From Thelephora terrestris (lineage: Eukaryota; Basidiomycota; Agaricomycetes; Thelephorales; Thelephoraceae): a stretch of DNA of 64,000 nucleotides. Where the stretch lies: the NCBI GenBank assembly GCA_015956445.1, contig WIUZ02000002.1:1364001-1428000 (forward strand), read 5' to 3'. Shown piece after piece: positions 23,458 to 34,557 of this stretch. Under the pieces are notes generated by a model. The model worked only from the letters and a program-made list of their open reading frames with translations, was not told the DNA's origin and did no database searches. The position numbers and the translations under genes were made by a program. Within the stretch, counting starts at the first letter, position 1. Each line of letters begins with the position of its first letter.

Positions 23458-23708
23458 AATCAGGTCGAGGGCCCACCACCTACACTCTCTCCCGGTCGCT
23501 GTTCTCTTGGATATGTCGTGTCCCGCTGTGTTTTTGGTCTTTTTTGTTTATTCCATGTATGTATGCATATTCCCCGTTTCCTTTCTGATTAATCTTTTTT
23601 TTTGCATGGTTTTACGCTCAATTTGAGTGAGGGGGGAGATTGTAGTTTACAGTTACGTACGTATGTAATCGGCTGGTTGTCCCGCCAGGAGGAAACGAGG
23701 CACGCAGA

Positions 23709-23715
23709 TATAAAA
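23709..23715 (+). promoter_or_regulatory. TATA box of the beta-tubulin gene
   Basis: TATAAAA lies 82 nt upstream of the start at 23797, in the usual position. Confidence 0.5.
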
Positions 23716-23796
23716 CCACGTTCCGTCCATTCATTCCGTTTTTGGGACCAAACCCTCTGCACCAGTTTTCTGTTCTACGGCTCGTTCCTCGTCACC

Positions 23797-26519
23797 ATGG
23801 CAAGAGAGATTATCAGTCTTTCTGTACGTCCTCCTCTCTTTCTCAACAGCCGCAATTCATGAGCTCTTTACCATCACACAGATTGGCCAAGTAAATTCGC
23901 CACCTCGCTGGCAACTTACCCGTCCCGCTCACAATTCTCGGTCTAGGCTGGCAATCAAGTCGGAGAGAACTTTTGGAGGACCGTCCTCAAGGAACACGGC
24001 CTTGGAAATGACGGCGTACGCGCTTTCCTCCCTCTTACTCCCCCCCCCTCTGTTCCGCTTTCGTCCACATCACTGGAGTTACGTTTACGCGTTCCCTTTT
24101 CTCCCCTCTTCAATAGCTACGCATCGGGAATGATCCACAACAAATCCAACGAGTACGTGACCTCCAAAAGCGCCGTTTGCGGATATATTTGTTCCAAGGA
24201 CGGGAAGCACTGACCCCGCATTCCAGGTTGGCGTCTACTTCACCGAGGTCGATCATGGGGAGAAGATGAAGTATGTTCCTCGGAGCGTGCAAGTGGATCT
24301 CGAGGATGGTGTTCTCAACCGGGTATGTCTCTCTTCTTTTGCGATTCGCGTGTCGTGTTGGGGGGTAAAATACTGCTGGTCGGTGTGATTGCTGACTGTG
24401 CCTCTCGTAATGTCATGTGTAGATCAAAAGCGGTCCAATGGGGAATTTGTTCCGCCCCGACACGTTCATCGCCGGATCTTCTGGAGCAGGGAATAACTGG
24501 GCGAAAGGATGTGAGCTATCGCTTGCGATTTGTGCCACTTGAGTGTGCTAACTTGCGAATAGTCTATACCGAGGGTGCAGAATTGATTGACTCGATCCAG
24601 GAATGCCTGCAGAAGCAGGCGGAGGCTTGTGATGCTTTACAGGGCTTCCAGATCACTCATTCCCTCGGAGGTGGTACGGGTGCTGGTCTCGGTTCTCTTT
24701 TGTTATCGAAGATCAGAGAAGTAATTCCATCTCCTTGGCTCACGGCGTGAATCGGTCTGACACCGCACTTAGGAGTATCCGGATCGAATGCTCTCCACCT
24801 TTTCGATTCTTCCTTCCCCAAAGGTTCGTCGTAAATTCACGATTGATGATCTGCCGTTGACTTCAAGCGCGCAAAGGTGTCGGAAACTATCGTAGAGGTG
24901 TGTACCTGGCAAGATTGTGTGTTTTTCTTTGGATGCTAAGTAGGCTTGCTTCAGCCGTACAATGCGATGCTGTCGCTTCATCAACTGGTGGAAAATGGGG
25001 ACCTTACGTTTTGCTTGGATAACGAAGCCTTGTCCGTCACGTCTCACAACCAATCTGGGAATTGTACTGACTATCCCTCGTGACCTCTCAGGTACGACAT
25101 TACTACCCGCACGCTCAAAATCAAGAGTCCAGAGTTCGAGCACTTAAACAGCGTGCGTTACAAGGGATTCGGTTCGTTCGGGCGTTGCTCAGTATTTCTT
25201 GTAGCTCGTCTCTCAAGTAATGTGTGGTGTCAGCACCAGTCTCCGATTCCCCGGACAGCTGAACGGGTGAGATCCACTGTCTGGTCGTACCTCCGTATCG
25301 CTGACGGATTGCCTTGTCCAGTGACTTGCGCAAGCTCGGACTGAACCTTGTGCCCTTCCCTCGTGTGAGCACTTGCATGAAAGCCATCGGGTGTTTGTCG
25401 TAACGCGTTCCACAGCTTCACTTCCTGATGCCCAGTTACGCCCCTTATCATGCGGCCGGAGCGGAGCAGTTTTCTCGAATTACCGTTTCCGACCTGACCA
25501 CTGCGTGCGTCGTCTTTCTTTGGTCGTTGCCCGAGACTTGACACGTCACCCCAGCGTTTTTGACAGGCATAATCTGCTCGTCGCCTGTGACCCTCGCCAT
25601 GGGTACATCTCACTTCATTTTGCAGACATCATTTTAAGGAAAAGCTGACCGAAGTTGTTTTGTGGTTTACAAGACGATATTTGACTGCGGCTACGATTTT
25701 CCGTGGCGATGTCTCTTCCAGAGAAGTCAGTCGCGAGTTTAATGTGTTTTCATCGGCTGACTCACAAATAGGCTCAAGTTTGTGTTCTCAGCCGTTTTTG
25801 CTGCGATCAAAACGTTGATTTCGATGGCGCCTTGACTATAGTACGCAGTGATGAACCTCCAGCAGAAGAATGCTTCTCAATTCGTCGAGTGAGTGATTTG
25901 CTTTCTTTATCTAGCTTATATGCACTAGGGGTTGTGTCCTTAATTTGTGTGTTCTATAGGTGGATTCCAGATAACGTTTCCGTTTCCCTGTGCTCCGTCC
26001 CTCCCGTAGGCCAGGCTCGCGTGAGTGTCTCATCCTCCGCCACTTAGAGAAAAGTTTACTGAGTTTATGCGAACAGTCTGCGACTTGCCTGTCGAACTCT
26101 ACATCCATCCAGGAAGCGTTCAAACGAACGCTCAGCCAGGTCTGCTCCTTGCTTATGTAGGTCCGTTCCAGGTTCGCTGACAACCCGCGACGCTTTTAGT
26201 TCTCAACCATGTACAAGCGTCGCGCGTATATGCATTGGTATATCGGTGAGGGTATGGACGAGATGGAGTTCGCTGAAGCGGAGAGCAATACTCATGATTT
26301 AGTGTGAGTCCTTGGCCTGTTTTGGTCGTTATGTATTGCGCTAACTCCCCTGGTCATATAGTGCCGAGTACCAGCAGGTACGCCTTCTGGCCTTGCGCGT
26401 TGGTGCGGTGATTACTGACTTTTGTTGTCTTAGTATCAAGAAGCTACCGTCGAAGCCGAAGAAGTGGAGTACGAAGAGGAAGAGGTAGCAGTCGAGGCAG
26501 AGCAACAAGCCGAAGAATG
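23797..26519 (+). CDS. Divergent beta-tubulin, at least 21 introns
   Basis: Joining exons by homology gives a near-complete beta-tubulin, the GTP-binding microtubule subunit. Landmarks are [45 protein letters not shown], the GTP signature [77 protein letters not shown](N)[29 protein letters not shown] and an acidic [15 protein letters not shown] tail. Exon 2 is 9 nt (23882-23890). It differs from canonical beta-tubulin in the extra Ala after Met1, Ala replacing Cys in the GQCGNQ motif, GGGTGAG instead of GGGTGSG, and many substitutions. It is thus probably a second, specialised isoform. One junction near 25735-25850 (after SSREV) was not resolved and may hide another tiny exon. Confidence 0.88.
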
Positions 26520-26977
26520 ACTCATGAGGCAACAAAACTACGATCATTTGTTGCATTGATACCTTCGATATATCCCCCCCCCTCCCTCGCTTGTCGTGTG
26601 TGCTTTTTGTCAAGTTCGCTAGTTCACCCTATCTGCCCTCGTCGCGAAACTTCTCTTCACCCGGATCTCCTAATAATCTCCCACTTCTTTGTGTTATTCA
26701 TTACATAGATCACCGGTGCTTGAATATCTAAACGATGATCTGCTCTGAGTTTATAGCATTGATATCGTATAGGCGCGAGGTGAGGGTGTGAGGCATTTAC
26801 CCCATGTTGGAGGTATACAGCTGCAGATCGGGGAGCTATTCACTAGCACAAGATATGGTATGGGAGGGCAACAAGACGAACAACAATCACAAGCGATACA
26901 TCACTGAGAAGCAGATAGGAGAGTATACAAAAATAAATTAATCGATACAGGATGGGGGGGAACACCGAAGAAAAATG
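26520..26977. other. Intergenic, convergent 3' ends
   Basis: Lies between the tubulin stop and the AA14-like stop. It is pyrimidine- and AT-rich, with no gene. Confidence 0.4.
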
Positions 26978-28377
26978 TCAAAACACATCACGGGAATACG
27001 TCGCCCTAATCGAGAACAAGCTCTTGAACACGGTACCTAGCACGCCCGATTCTCTCGCAGTCCTCTCAACGGACTTCCGCTTTGCCCTCTTCGTCTGCGA
27101 CGGTTGCGGGACTGGGTGATTGATCGGAGTGGGGACTTCCGTTTGGGTCGGGCTGGGAGGAGGGATGGAAGTGTACGAGTCCACGAAGATGTCGTCCTGT
27201 GATCCGTTTTTGAAGTTGTACAGGTCCAAGTAGAAGGGCGGAGAGTATGTCCCCTCGAACATCTAACGCGGCCGGACGGTATGAACGAGGGAATCAGTCT
27301 CAGTGAGGCGCCAGATGACCCGATCGAGCGTGCACACGTACGTTGTTTCGCTCTTTCTGGAACCAGTAGAAGGGCTGTTTCGCGCCGTAGGTGCAGTTCC
27401 CAGGGGTGGCTTCCATGACACCTCTCTGAGGATCTGCTCCACACCGACGGGGTACCTGCGCAGGCGCTAAAGCGACGTTCGAGACCGAGCCAGTGATGTT
27501 GCACCTAAATCCATTCATGTAGTCTGTTCAAAAAGTGAGGAGGAGAGCGACCGTCAGCGGAAAGCAGGCGTAAGGTAAAAGAATTCATCACTTTGTTCAC
27601 CGCCGCTGTCCTCAGAGTGGATCCAGAACCAGGCGCAGATGCAACCTCCTTCGGGGCAAGGAGGCATCCTCGCGGGGACTTGAAAATCGGTCTGCTCGTA
27701 CCAAACGCACGTGTGGTTCACGCTAAAGACGGTGAAGTTTTCCGGTTGCACTTTGTTTACGTCGGATTCGTATGTGATCGCCAGTGCGCATCCCTTCAAG
27801 TCCTCCAAACCCTGTCCGTCGTGGACCGTCCAATAAAAAAATCAGAATTTCACATGCGATGGGGGAGATGGGTGAAAAAAGCGAGGGATCTCTCACGTTT
27901 GCTGTCACGGAAGAGGACTGTAAGCGCTCTGGGGTGAGCATAGGAGAGCGTTCCTACTCACTGTGAAACTGCGAAATCGGGGATCCCGGACAAGGGTAAT
28001 TATCCTTTCCGAAGCAAAGATCTCCATCTGCAGACGAGCAATACGAGGTAGCACCTTTATTACAAGCCAGTTCCGCGGTCGCAGGTTTTCCAGCAGGCAG
28101 GTCGAAGAAATCCCCGGGATTTGGAGGGTAACCGAGGTGGCCGTGGAACCACCACTGCTCAAAGGTGTAATCTGCGAGGGGTGCTACCGGTCGGTTATCG
28201 TATGGGAAGGTGTCGAAGGAGACGTTGTATCCCCACATGGCGGGGGTGAATATCGCTGCGGAGACGATGAGAAGGATGAGGGGCTGATTCGCTTTTGTGG
28301 ACGATCGTTTGGGACTCACAGATATGTGCGTTCACGGGTGCGATTAGCCAGAGCAATAAGGGGATCGTCGTGAACAT
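26978..28377 (-). CDS. AA14-like lytic polysaccharide monooxygenase, gene 1
   Basis: Six exons (28377-28320, 28255-27962, 27901-27897, 27811-27592, 27523-27342, 27262-26978; 1044 nt) give 347 residues. A signal peptide ([17 protein letters not shown]) is predicted to be cut so that the mature protein starts with His, the N-terminal ligand of the LPMO copper histidine brace. Family hallmarks as I recall them are [81 protein letters not shown] and ERNN. AA14 enzymes are secreted and act on xylan coating cellulose. The third exon is only 5 nt. The tail is Pro/Thr-rich, then basic ([14 protein letters not shown]), with no carbohydrate-binding module or GPI signal seen. Confidence 0.85.
27897..27901 (-). 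other. 5-nt internal exon of AA14 gene 1
   Basis: CAAAC lies between ...GTGACAG and GTGAGAG. Joining CAC-A, CAAAC and GGTTTG gives H-T-N-G-L-E-D and restores the AA14 frame. The equivalent 5-nt exon of gene 2 is 33165-33169. Confidence 0.7.
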
Positions 28378-30154
28378 CGTGCTCGTGTGGTATCTTGTAG
28401 GCGTGAGATCGTGAAATGAGGCGGAGATACGTTCAAAGCGGTATTGCGGATCTTTGAAGCCAAGGTCTATAATGTACGAAAGGGGGAGAGGGAGTGCACT
28501 AGAGAGAGAAGTCGAAAGGAATATTCAACCGAGATGGCGGTCGAGGGGGGGTTTTAGGATGCAACGAGATAGGAGGGACACTCGCATCCTACACTCCGTC
28601 AAAACGGAGAGAAAGGGGCTGGTCAACATCGCCTGCTGTAAGTTGACGAAATAACGGCTTGCACGAAATGCGTGGGCATTTAATGAAGGGGTCCTGTCTT
28701 GGACTACCTTTCTCGGTTAGCAGCGGGTGGGGTTGTGGATGGCTGAAGGTGGGCGCATGGCTTCGCGAGTTTCTTTCGATTGTGTTTCCCACGATCTCAA
28801 CGCCTCACGTACAAAGCGTTGGGTCCTGGAGGGTTTGAAACGTTCTCACCGTCCTGGTCATGTTGCGAGACTGCTTGATTACGACAAACCCACCCCATGT
28901 CGTATGCTTGGGTGGATTGCGGTAGTGATGGCCCGAATAAGGCACCCGAGAGCGAGTCTGCGTGCTTTACCATCGCGATCGACTTGGCGGACTTGGCGGC
29001 TACTCTTGCTCGCCTACCCTTTCCTTTCAATCGTGGAATCCCAGATCGTAGGATCTCTCGCGGATAACTACTCGGAAGACCGAGACATTGTGCATAGAAT
29101 TCAACGGAGTGGGTCCTGCGCGGTCAACGCCTGGACAACTTGCGCAATCACCGCACGCACGAGCATCTCCAGGCTACCGATTCCACATTTGCGATTCGGA
29201 GGACGACAGAGGTTGGAGCAGGCGGATTTACGATCCGCAGCTCAGCATTCCGAGTACGGATCAGGAGGTTGGGCGTGGACGTTACGTTTCTGAGTTCCCT
29301 GAACGGTCGCCGAGGCAGCGTTGTACAGTAAACCCACTTGGTTTAATGTTGGTCGCAGAACTGAGAACTCACCCCTCGTTTCTTATCTTGACTCCGATTC
29401 GCCGTGTCTGTTGAGCAAAGTCACGCCGCACTGATTAGTGAGCGAGGGCAGTTACCAGCGGACCGGCGCTGACTCCAGTGGTTACGCTGAACTTGGCACA
29501 CGACCATCAACGTGAGAGATCTCAACCCGCGTATCAAGAGTCGTCTGAGCCACCCCACCTCTTTCGTAACGGTCTGCATGCGCGGGAAAGATCCTTGACT
29601 CGACCCTGTATAGCCCCGTAACTGCTCTGCGCAATGGCGTTTCATCGGTACGACTCGTCCGGATTTTGGAAATGAAAATGAAACGGGTGTTCGATTACGG
29701 TGGAATCACATATATCACCCTTTGAACCGCCTTACCGAAGTACGTGTTGAGGATGCGCGTGTGTGAGAGCCGTTTACCGCCGTAAAAACTTTTGGTGTGC
29801 TGACTTCACTGGATCGTCGATCGTCTAGACCTTTCCTACTCACTGTGTTCTGGGGTTCTGGTGTGCACTATACAGTAATACACTGACCACGTTGTGTTTT
29901 ACACACAATCTTTTAGAGGGCGATTGGGTTTCCATCCGCGCTCACGAACACCCTCGATGCTTGACCCGTGCCTGGTGGCAACCGTGCGATCACGAGCCCA
30001 CGCTGGATGCGATCATCTCTCGGAACCCTGTAAGGATGCAAGGTTATTCGCATTGCCACTGGGCGAGTGTTTCAGTCGCCCGAGCTATGGATAAACTCTC
30101 CCGAACAGCGAATTCGTGGTCGTGGTCGCTCAGTACTCAGTGTCCAGGTACAAG
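28378..30154. other. Long intergenic region between divergent genes
   Basis: Holds the promoters of the AA14-like gene (leftward) and the C2H2 gene (rightward). Plus-strand frames at 28739-29293 and 29088-29414 are open but lack motifs and convincing splice partners. A decayed gene is possible; none is called. Confidence 0.35.
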
Positions 30155-30162
30155 TATAAAAA
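30155..30162 (+). promoter_or_regulatory. TATA box of the C2H2 gene
   Basis: TATAAAAA lies about 104 nt upstream of the ATG at 30259, followed by a C/T-rich leader. Confidence 0.45.
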
Positions 30163-30258
30163 GACATGAGGCCTCGACCGAATCCTGTTCAAACCGTGTC
30201 CCCCCTCCCTCCCCGCCTCCCCTCCGATTCCCCCTCTTCTCCTGCCTGTGTTTTAAGC

Positions 30259-30855
30259 ATGCAACCAACCTACTGTGGTCTATGTGATATGTGGTTCTCC
30301 TCACAAAGGTCGTTCGATGGCCACCTCGTGCTGAACGAGAAGCATCCGTCTTGCGATAAATGCGATCGCAAGTTCGCAGACAGGCTGGCATATCTGAAGG
30401 TGGGGCGCCGCACCTCTCTCCCTTTCTCCCTGTGCCCCCTCATGAGGGGTTTAAAGTTTAGAGTTGGCTGGAACTAAAATATCGGAACCGACAGCACTTG
30501 GTACTATCACCAAAGCATCACTACTGTTCGCACTGTGGGACCGATCACAGCAGCGCCTTGGAACTCAGAGCGGTAAGTCGGGGAACCAGCAGTAATCAAA
30601 TCGGTTTTTCGGACGCTCATCCTCGCCCCCCTGCAGCACGTCGAACGCGTGGCGGCGCACGCGAGTTGGCGAGAAGACCACGAGGCCGATATGGGATGGA
30701 GTGACGATTCTATGATGTCCCTGGACGACCCGGCCACCGCGGCTAGTTCTCCAGAGGATGAAAGTCTTCTCTCTATTTTCGACTGCTATGGGGATCGCAG
30801 CCTCTATTACTCGCTGCGCGCACAGGCCCAGATCGAACGAGACCTTGCAAATTGA
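30259..30855 (+). CDS. Small protein with three C2H2-like zinc fingers
   Basis: Three exons (30259-30399, 30495-30572, 30637-30855) give 145 residues. Finger 1 is YCGLCDMWFSSQRSFDGHLVLNEKH. Finger 2 is CDKC with its His pair reached across intron 1 (HLVLSPKH). Finger 3 is YCSHC with HVERVAAH reached across intron 2. Thus both introns fall inside fingers, and splicing is needed to complete them, which strongly supports the model. The C-terminal half is acidic and Ser-rich (MGWSDDSMMSLDDPA), then YYSLRAQAQIERDLAN. It is probably nuclear and binds DNA or RNA. Spacing between fingers is irregular, so it may instead bind protein. Confidence 0.75.
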
Positions 30856-31183
30856 CTTCGACTGCATCCGATGCGCTCTGGCGGGCAATTTTTTTTCTTT
30901 TCTGTGCGCCGCATCATCGGGGAAAAGAATACACTTACGCGGGCTGAGTCAACTATATACCCCCCCTTGGAGACTCATTTTTGTTCCCGCAGGGCTGATG
31001 AAGCTGATAGGTTGTAAATACTCTCAGTCCATTTGAGCGGCGATGTGCGGAACCCATGTAATTCATCGTGTATCGTAGTTTGAAAGGCTAAATAGGTTGA
31101 GTACATGTATTAGTACATACTGTCAGAAGGTGCCTATCGGCGAAGGAACGTCCGTTCGTGTGGTAACAGCGTCCGGGTATACA
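30856..31183. other. Intergenic, convergent 3' ends
   Basis: T- and C-rich stretches (TTTTTTTCTTTT near 30890). No gene seen. Confidence 0.4.
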
Positions 31184-32150
31184 TTATCGGCTGCTTTCCT
31201 TGCCTTTGCCTTTCGTCTTGTTCCCGCTGTTGTTGGATTTGGAAAAGCCCCCGGGTATGGGCTCATCCTCGGTGCTATCTTCGACGACGGGAGCGTTCTT
31301 GGGCGATCGGCGAAAAAAACTGAGCTGTCTCTGCGACGATTTTCCTGGTATCTTTTCTGCGGCATCCTGCCCAGCTCCTGGCTTAACAACTGCCGGGTCT
31401 TCGGTCCGATCGGCTTGAACCTTCAAGAACTCTTCGCCCCGGATACGGAGGTATTCTTCGAGAAGGGCGGCGTTGCGAAAGTTTGTCTTGAACATGGCAA
31501 TGCCGACGTCGCCTACGACGGGGGCGAGACCAATAACGGTCGCTATGGCCTGGTTGCCGACCATCCTGTTGTACAACCAAGGTGGGATGCTAAATAGGTT
31601 ATGGAAGTTCGGTCGGGAATGCGTGGTGATGATCAGTTCAGGAACCACAACAGAGGCAACAGATTGTCGCTCAACTCGGCTTGTTTAGCTTTTCGGATGA
31701 CCAGGTAATAACCCAGGGCGGCGTTCACCGCGTCGCCCGCACCAGGGACGATTCCTTGAAAACTGGGTTGAGCGAGATGGTTGGAAACGGTAGACCGGGG
31801 GCTCAAACTCACCCACGAAAAAGGTCCATCCGATCCTGAAACCGCAAAGATTGATACCGGTGTCGAGGTGATGGGCGCGCCTTTTGACGGATTTGAGGAT
31901 GCGCGCGTCCCGCTTTGATAAGCCAGGGGGAATTTCACGCTGGGAATAATTGAGGCATTTACGGTCAATTTGATGGTTCGGATACAAGTGAAACCACCCA
32001 GTGTGGGCGGTAATTGTATTGGCCTACCTTGCGACGTTTCTGGCGGCCTTTGTGGTCCGTGTAAGTTTCGTAGAGAGGGTCGACGGGCTGGTATTGCTGG
32101 AGATGTTTCTCGAAGAGTTTGAGGCCAGCCTTCCTGGCGATGTCGTTCAT
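31184..32150 (-). CDS. DUF4112 membrane protein
   Basis: Four exons (32150-32028, 31939-31813, 31754-31676, 31589-31184; 735 nt) give 244 residues. The core REIPPGLSKRDARILKSVKRRAHHLD...CGFRIGWTFFVGIVPGAGDAVNAALGYYLV is the DUF4112 signature, and the second helix pair (IGLAPVVGDVGIAMFKTNFRNAALLEEYL) follows. The two GAGDA/VVGDV helices are hydrophobic and probably membrane-embedded. The role of the family is unknown. The N-terminus (EKHLQQYQPVDPLYETY) and the Lys/Ser-rich tail (KGKGKESSR) flank the domain. The exons sum to an exact multiple of three with clean borders, so the model is reliable. Confidence 0.85.
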
Positions 32151-32574
32151 GGTTAGAGGAAGAGATCCGGGGGGCGTGGGGGATTTGTTGTCGGCGCTGG
32201 TTCAGTGTTTTTGTCTTTTCCTTTCATGGTTACTGCGGAGCTTAGCTCTCCACATTACGCACTTCACCAATTCTGAACTGGGCTGCGCGTGGACTGCCTC
32301 GTTTTTTGCCTCCACATCGCCAAATGCACAGCGCTAGGTGGCGATCGAGTTACGTAAAAATGGTAACCATCGGGAACTGCCGATGCACATTGAGAGGAGA
32401 AATGTTCAACGTATCAAAAGGAAGACAGTTTGCAACAATTCCCTCAACCCTTTCCCTCCTCTTCCTTCCTCCTCTCTTTCTCGCCCGTGTCCATCTCTTG
32501 TTTTGTCTCGTCGCGGCGTTTCCTTGCTGCCCTGCACGCTCTTTATTCAGCCGCACACTCGTTCTACCTGAGCC
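32151..32574. other. Divergent promoter between DUF4112 and AA14 gene 2
   Basis: 424 nt between two start codons facing away from each other. It contains a C/T-rich tract (32440-32520) on the AA14 side. No TATA was seen. Confidence 0.45.
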
Positions 32575-34557
32575 ATGCGGAACCTGCTCTTCGCCGCTAT
32601 CGTCGCCTCAGTCCCCCTCGCTAGGGCTCACATTGGTAGCGTGACCTTTGAGTCTCAGGCTTGGATTTGTCCTCACCCCACGTCAAGCTTTCTATGACCC
32701 TTCCATGTGGGGGTATAATGTTACCATGCAAACTTTTTCCTACGATAACAGGCCGATGGCCCCCCTTCAGCAGTACACTTTCGACCAATGGTGGTTCGTA
32801 AGTGGACATCGTTTCCTCACGTCGCGCTAGGCAGTAACAACTATCCCCGCGATCAGCACGGACACTTGGGTTACCCCCCTAACGCTGGCGACTTCTTCGA
32901 GCTTCCAGCTGGAGGCGTCGCCAACTCCCAATTGGCCTGCAACAAGGGAGCCACCAAGTGGTGGGCTACATCTGAAGGAACCACTGATATTCGTCAAGGA
33001 GAATATCCTTGCCCTGGTTATCCGACCTCCCAGTTCCACGTGAGTTCTCTGTCCACTTTGATGACAAGGCTCAGGCTGATCTCATTGATGTAACAGAGTA
33101 CGTTTCCTGCTGTATCTTATTTCTATTTGTTCGGATTGACTTGAATTCCCTCCGCCTTCTTTAGCTACCGTGAGTCCGCGTGACTTGTACTGTGAGGGCT
33201 ATCCGCTAACTCTTTTCCTTTTAGGGCATCGATGACGTGAAGGGCTGCGCCCTTTCCATTGCGTACACCTCAGACGTGAACAGCATCCAGCCCCAGGATT
33301 TGGCCGTCTTCAGCGTCAACCAACAATGTGTGTGGAACGTCGACACCGGCTTCCAGATCCCCAAGGACATGCCACCTTGCCCCGACGGCGGATGTATCTG
33401 TGCTTGGCATTGGATCCATTCCGTGGACAGCGGCTCTGCGCAGAGTCAGTTGATTCTTGTGATGCGGGTGAACCATCTCTGATCCCGTTTGCAGTGTTCA
33501 TGAACGGCTTCCGATGCCAGGTCACTGGTTCGACTGCCAATACTCCTATCGGGACACCACAGGTCCCCAAGAGGTACGGTTGTGTTCTCGAGTCTTTGTG
33601 AAATGTGCTCATTTGTTCAGGTGCACGAATGACCCTTCCCAGTGCTATACGGGTCCCCAACAGCCGTTGTATTGGTACCAGGCTGAGGGTAACAACGTGC
33701 GTGCGCCGGGATCACTAAGTGGACGAGAACGCTGAGGATTTTTTGCAGATCTTCACCGGCCAATACGATCCACCCCACTATCTCGAGTACGTCGCGCATC
33801 TTTGAAAAATTCTATCCCTTTTTTGATGTCGGTTTTCAGTGAGTGGGGTTTCTTCGATGGCGCTCAGAATGGAATTTTCGGCAACGGTGGCAACAGCAGC
33901 CCTTCAAGTAGCAGTTCCAGCCCAAGTTCCAGCTCCAGTTCAAGCCCTACTTCGACCCCCACGCCTGCTACTCCCGCTGATAACCAGCCCCCCACTTCCC
34001 CGACGCCAACGCCAACGCCCAGTAGCCCTTCCAACGGCAACAATCTGTCTGGCAACACCCCACCTCAGATCAATAACCTGCCTCAAGGCAACGGAGGAAA
34101 CGGCGGTGATCCTTCCTCCTCCTCGTCCTCATCGGTCCCTCCCCAGTCCTCTCCTCCGCCCTCGCCCCCGGCGAATAACAACAACAATGACCCTGCTCCT
34201 TCGCCCTCGCCCTCTCCATCGCCGTCCTCGCCTCCACCTGACAACTCGGTGAACAATCCTCCTCCGTCGTGAGTACCCCTTTTCGACCCTGGAGCTTTCA
34301 TCTCACCATCTTTGACAGTAACCCGCAAGGTAACGGAAATAGCGACTCGGAGATCAACCCTGCGAACAATCAACCTCCCTCGCCATCGGGGTGGGTTTCT
34401 TGTTGATTATTTTTACTTGTGAGATTACTGAGCTATTCGTGCTTCCAGAACGCCGCGTTGTAAGCCCAGGAATGGAAATGGAAGCAAGAAGCGTCAAATG
34501 GTTGCTTCCCGGCATTTCAGGAACAAGCGTCACCACGCCCGTGATCATCACCACTAG
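32575..34557 (+). CDS. AA14-like lytic polysaccharide monooxygenase, gene 2, with long Ser/Pro-rich tail
   Basis: Twelve exons: 32575-32635, 32688-32797, 32857-33039, 33097, 33165-33169, 33225-33444, 33495-33573, 33621-33696, 33749-33786, 33840-34268, 34319-34390 and 34449-34557. Together they are 1383 nt (460 residues). The signal peptide ends ARA, then His-Ile-Ala, so the mature N-terminus is the copper-binding His. AA14 hallmarks are [85 protein letters not shown] and FMNGFRC. After the domain come about 150 residues of Ser/Pro/Thr/Asn linker, then a basic His-rich end ([12 protein letters not shown]). No binding module is seen; the tail may tether the enzyme to the wall or polymers. It needs a 1-nt and a 5-nt exon. 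Confidence 0.87.
33097..33097 (+). other. Candidate 1-nt exon of AA14 gene 2
   Basis: A single A sits in ...TAACAG-A-GTACGT. It is bounded by introns of 57 nt (33040-33096) and 67 nt (33098-33164), both normal sizes here. CAC + A + CTACC + GGC reads H-T-T-G, as AA14 proteins require; without the A the rest is out of frame. Confidence 0.65.
33165..33169 (+). other. 5-nt internal exon of AA14 gene 2
   Basis: CTACC lies between TTCTTTAG and GTGAGTCC. It is homologous in position to the 5-nt exon CAAAC of AA14 gene 1. Confidence 0.7.
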
